46,572 bases of DNA from an uncultured Acidobacteriota bacterium. Its GTDB lineage: Bacteria; Acidobacteriota; Polarisedimenticolia; Polarisedimenticolales; JAIQFR01. Below the pieces are notes generated by a model, which made no database searches, was not told where the DNA came from, and was given only the letters and a program-made list of their open reading frames with translations. This document shows positions 45,121 to 46,572 of the stretch, in pieces. Location of the stretch: the NCBI GenBank assembly GCA_937864465.1, contig CALMJU010000018.1, forward strand, positions 1 through 46,572. Reading direction: 5' to 3'. Position 1 is the first letter of the stretch, and each line of letters begins with the position of its first letter. Position numbers and translations under genes: made by a program.

Positions 45121-45157
45121 GCGAACCTCCTATTCCATTCAGGGCCAAGGAGTTCGC
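45121..45157. repeat. Imperfect inverted repeat upstream of the sigma-54-like site
   Basis: gcgaacctcct (45121-45131) and aggagttcgc (45148-45157) are complementary apart from one bulged base, with a 16-base spacer. The repeat centre is about 60 bases before the predicted start of transcription; it may be an activator site or form RNA only if a promoter lies further upstream. Confidence 0.4.
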
Positions 45158-45272
45158 GGGATCGGGCCCGTGGCGCTCCGCCTCGCGCGAAATACGGTAA
45201 CAGCTACCAGGTTGCAATACTTTCAGGTGGCGATCGGGGAAAACCGCCGTGAGGAACGCCGGGAGACCGCGG

Positions 45273-46376
45273 TCACTCCCAGAACTTCCAGACCGGCCGC
45301 TTCGGCTCCTCCCCCGACTCGAGCACTACGTCGTGCACCGGCAGGTGCGGGAGGGACTCCGCGACCATGCTGCGGAACTCCTCCGCCGCCGCGTCGGGAC
45401 CCGTCTCGTTCGTCGGGTTCGTCGCGACGGCGACCAGCTTCATCGGACGAACGACCTGGATCCGCCCCTTTCCCTTGAGCCACGCCTTGAAGTAGATCGG
45501 CGCGACGTTGATCCGGGTCGCGTCGAGGACGACGAGGCTGCAGCGCAGCGGTGAGCGAACGAGGGGAATCATGAACTCGTCGTTCAGGCCGTGCGGGAGG
45601 ATCACCGCGGAGACGGGGGATCCATCCGCAGTTTTCAGCGCGCGCACCGGATCGTCGAGCCGCGGGGGAAGGACGCCCGCAGGACGTCCGCGGGAATCGA
45701 GGAGCGCTGCGGCTCCCGCCGAGGCGGTCTCCTCCCACGCGAGCCTGGCCGGCTCGTCGCAGGGCGGAACCGTCAGGATCTCGACGACGTAGCGCGCGGC
45801 CGCCGCCGACCTCTCGAACGAAGCCGAATAGCTCGCTCCCACGACGAGCAGCGTCCCGTCCGCGCTCCCAGGGGCCGCAAAGCCCCGCCGCTCCCAACCT
45901 CCGTCCACGAGCACGAGCCCGCCCGAGGCCTCGCCGAGGCGCCCCAGCACGTCGCCCATTCCTCCGCTGCGGGACGGTCCGTGGACATCCACCTCGCCAC
46001 CCCGGGTGACGCGGTAGATCCCGACACGCCCGAGCGGCGTCTCGGACGCCGTCATCTCCACGAGGTCGAGCCCGGCCTCGGCCCTCGGTAGCGTTCCCTC
46101 CGCCGTGGCGAGCATCACCCCCTCGGGCAAAGCGATCCGCGTGACCGGCTGCGAGCCGGTTCCCGTCTCGATCTCCTGCTCCACCGGCAGCCGCGGGGCG
46201 GACGTCACTCCGAGCGGCCAGTCCTTCGCGTGGACCTTGCGCACGAGCGCGGAGAGGACGGTCCTTGTTCCCGCGCGGGGATGCAGTCCCAGGATCGCCA
46301 CGCGCTGGCATCCCGACGCCACGATGCGGTCGAGCAGCCCGGGTCCTTCCGGCGTCTTCGGCTTCGGTGCGAACAT
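45273..46376 (-). CDS. KamB-like protein with a degenerate P-loop
   Basis: A 367-residue protein whose layout resembles the lysine-aminomutase reactivase subunit KamB: a P-loop-like start AILGLHPRAGTRTVL, a switch-like segment LPLG/APRLPVEQE, GVMLATAEGTLPRAEAGLD, and LVDGGWERRGFAAPGSADGTLLVVGASYS-type strands. The usual GKT lysine of the P-loop is missing (GTRT), so ATP binding is doubtful. The last 170 residues have no match I recognise. Start ATG 46374-46376 has a GAAAGG upstream; a GTG at 46385 is an alternative without one. No aminomutase gene is in the window. It lies 24 bases downstream of tRNA-Cys on the same strand. Confidence 0.6.
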   Translation of the reverse strand: MFAPKPKTPEGPGLLDRIVASGCQRVAILGLHPRAGTRTVLSALVRKVHAKDWPLGVTSAPRLPVEQEIETGTGSQPVTRIALPEGVMLATAEGTLPRAEAGLDLVEMTASETPLGRVGIYRVTRGGEVDVHGPSRSGGMGDVLGRLGEASGGLVLVDGGWERRGFAAPGSADGTLLVVGASYSASFERSAAAARYVVEILTVPPCDEPARLAWEETASAGAAALLDSRGRPAGVLPPRLDDPVRALKTADGSPVSAVILPHGLNDEFMIPLVRSPLRCSLVVLDATRINVAPIYFKAWLKGKGRIQVVRPMKLVAVATNPTNETGPDAAAEEFRSMVAESLPHLPVHDVVLESGEEPKRPVWKFWE

Positions 46377-46400
46377 GCCTTTCACGAGGGATCGGAACCA

Positions 46401-46475
46401 TGGAGGCGGCGACCGGATTTGAACCGGTGAATGACGGTTTTGCAGACCGTTGCCTTACCACTTGGCTACGCCGCC
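46401..46475 (-). tRNA. tRNA-Cys (anticodon GCA)
   Basis: On the minus strand the acceptor stem GGCGGCG pairs with CGCCGCC, followed by the discriminator base and an encoded CCA (46401-46403). The D arm holds AGTGGTAAGGCA, the anticodon loop CTGCAAA gives anticodon GCA (46441-46443), and GGTTCAAATCC is the T-loop. All arms pair well, so the gene looks functional. It has a strong promoter just upstream. Confidence 0.96.
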
Positions 46476-46486
46476 GGTGAAATTTC

Positions 46487-46515
46487 ACTATAGCCGCCCC
46501 TCCGGAGGCGGTCAA
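46487..46515 (-). promoter_or_regulatory. Sigma-70-type promoter of tRNA-Cys
   Basis: On the minus strand TTGACC (46510-46515), a 17-base spacer, and TATAGT (46487-46492). Transcription would start near 46480, five bases before the tRNA. It is the best promoter in the window and may also drive the KamB-like gene. Confidence 0.85.
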
Positions 46516-46572
46516 CGCCCACGGTGGCCGCGAGATTGTGGGATTGGTGGGGGTGGGAGCGCGGATCCGGTT

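Noticed and set aside
45038-45272. A c-di-GMP or other riboswitch in the leader of the secreted protein gene
   Set aside because: I looked for the GEMM core pattern and did not find it; the region is better explained by a sigma-54-like site and one inverted repeat.

Overview
This is a chromosomal window from a high-GC bacterium (roughly 70% G+C by eye, not computed). GTG and TTG starts are common, and many genes are joined by ATGA or GTGA stop/start overlaps. The gene mix suggests a Gram-negative, outer-membrane-bearing heterotroph: TolC/RND efflux, Sec-exported M16 peptidase, lipoproteins, OPT peptide transporter, alpha-glucan phosphorylase and a secreted Ig/fibronectin protein. It would fit Acidobacteriota or a related candidate phylum, but nothing here fixes the taxonomy. 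I see no phage, transposon, CRISPR or integrase gene. I found about 36 protein genes and one tRNA gene, nearly all in a normal housekeeping or accessory layout.

Layout. 1-389 is a gene-free, partly AT-richer edge. 390-2251 holds a divergent pair: an acyl-ACP thioesterase (-) and an exported thioredoxin-like protein (+). 2280-9372 (-) is a four-gene operon: S1-repeat RNA-binding protein, TolC, membrane-fusion protein, RND pump. 9538-12588 (+) has a DUF2062-methyltransferase fusion, a quinone oxidoreductase, a small cupin and a lipoprotein. 12668-17527 (-) has an OPT transporter, a membrane dipeptidase and glucose-6-phosphate isomerase. 17642-19509 (+) couples a sirtuin to an unrecognised 353-residue protein. 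19525-20970 (-) is a CDF metal exporter with a long cytosolic region. 21110-24435 (+) has a UvrC-type GIY-YIG protein fused to a dead DnaQ-like domain, a CorC/HlyC-type CBS protein, and an adenosine-specific kinase-family protein. 24475-29277 (-) has an AzgA-type purine permease, an HD hydrolase and a two-domain M16 peptidase. 29440-33472 (+) has a RibD/DHFR-like reductase, PolX, endonuclease III and a rhodanese-methyltransferase fusion. 33589-39163 (+) has a three-gene signalling operon (membrane PP2C phosphatase, LytS-like kinase, LytTR regulator), then a bactofilin-like membrane protein and an EamA transporter. 39160-40536 (-) has EF-P and a DnaQ-type exonuclease. 40666-42876 (+) is alpha-glucan phosphorylase. 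43031-45037 (-) is a secreted multidomain protein behind a possible sigma-54 promoter. 45273-46475 (-) is tRNA-Cys followed by a KamB-like protein.

Most worth a second look: (1) the 33589-36709 operon, where a PP2C phosphatase and a histidine kinase carry recognisably the same four-helix membrane module, implying one signal feeding two outputs; (2) PolX with one catalytic polymerase aspartate changed to asparagine while all visible PHP nuclease ligands remain; (3) the GIY-YIG protein whose DnaQ domain has lost its catalytic Asp and Glu; (4) the sirtuin coupled to an unknown protein; (5) an EF-P whose loop looks like that of EfpL; (6) the sigma-54-like promoter and inverted repeat before the secreted protein. 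I did not find a clearly new multi-gene system beyond these candidates.
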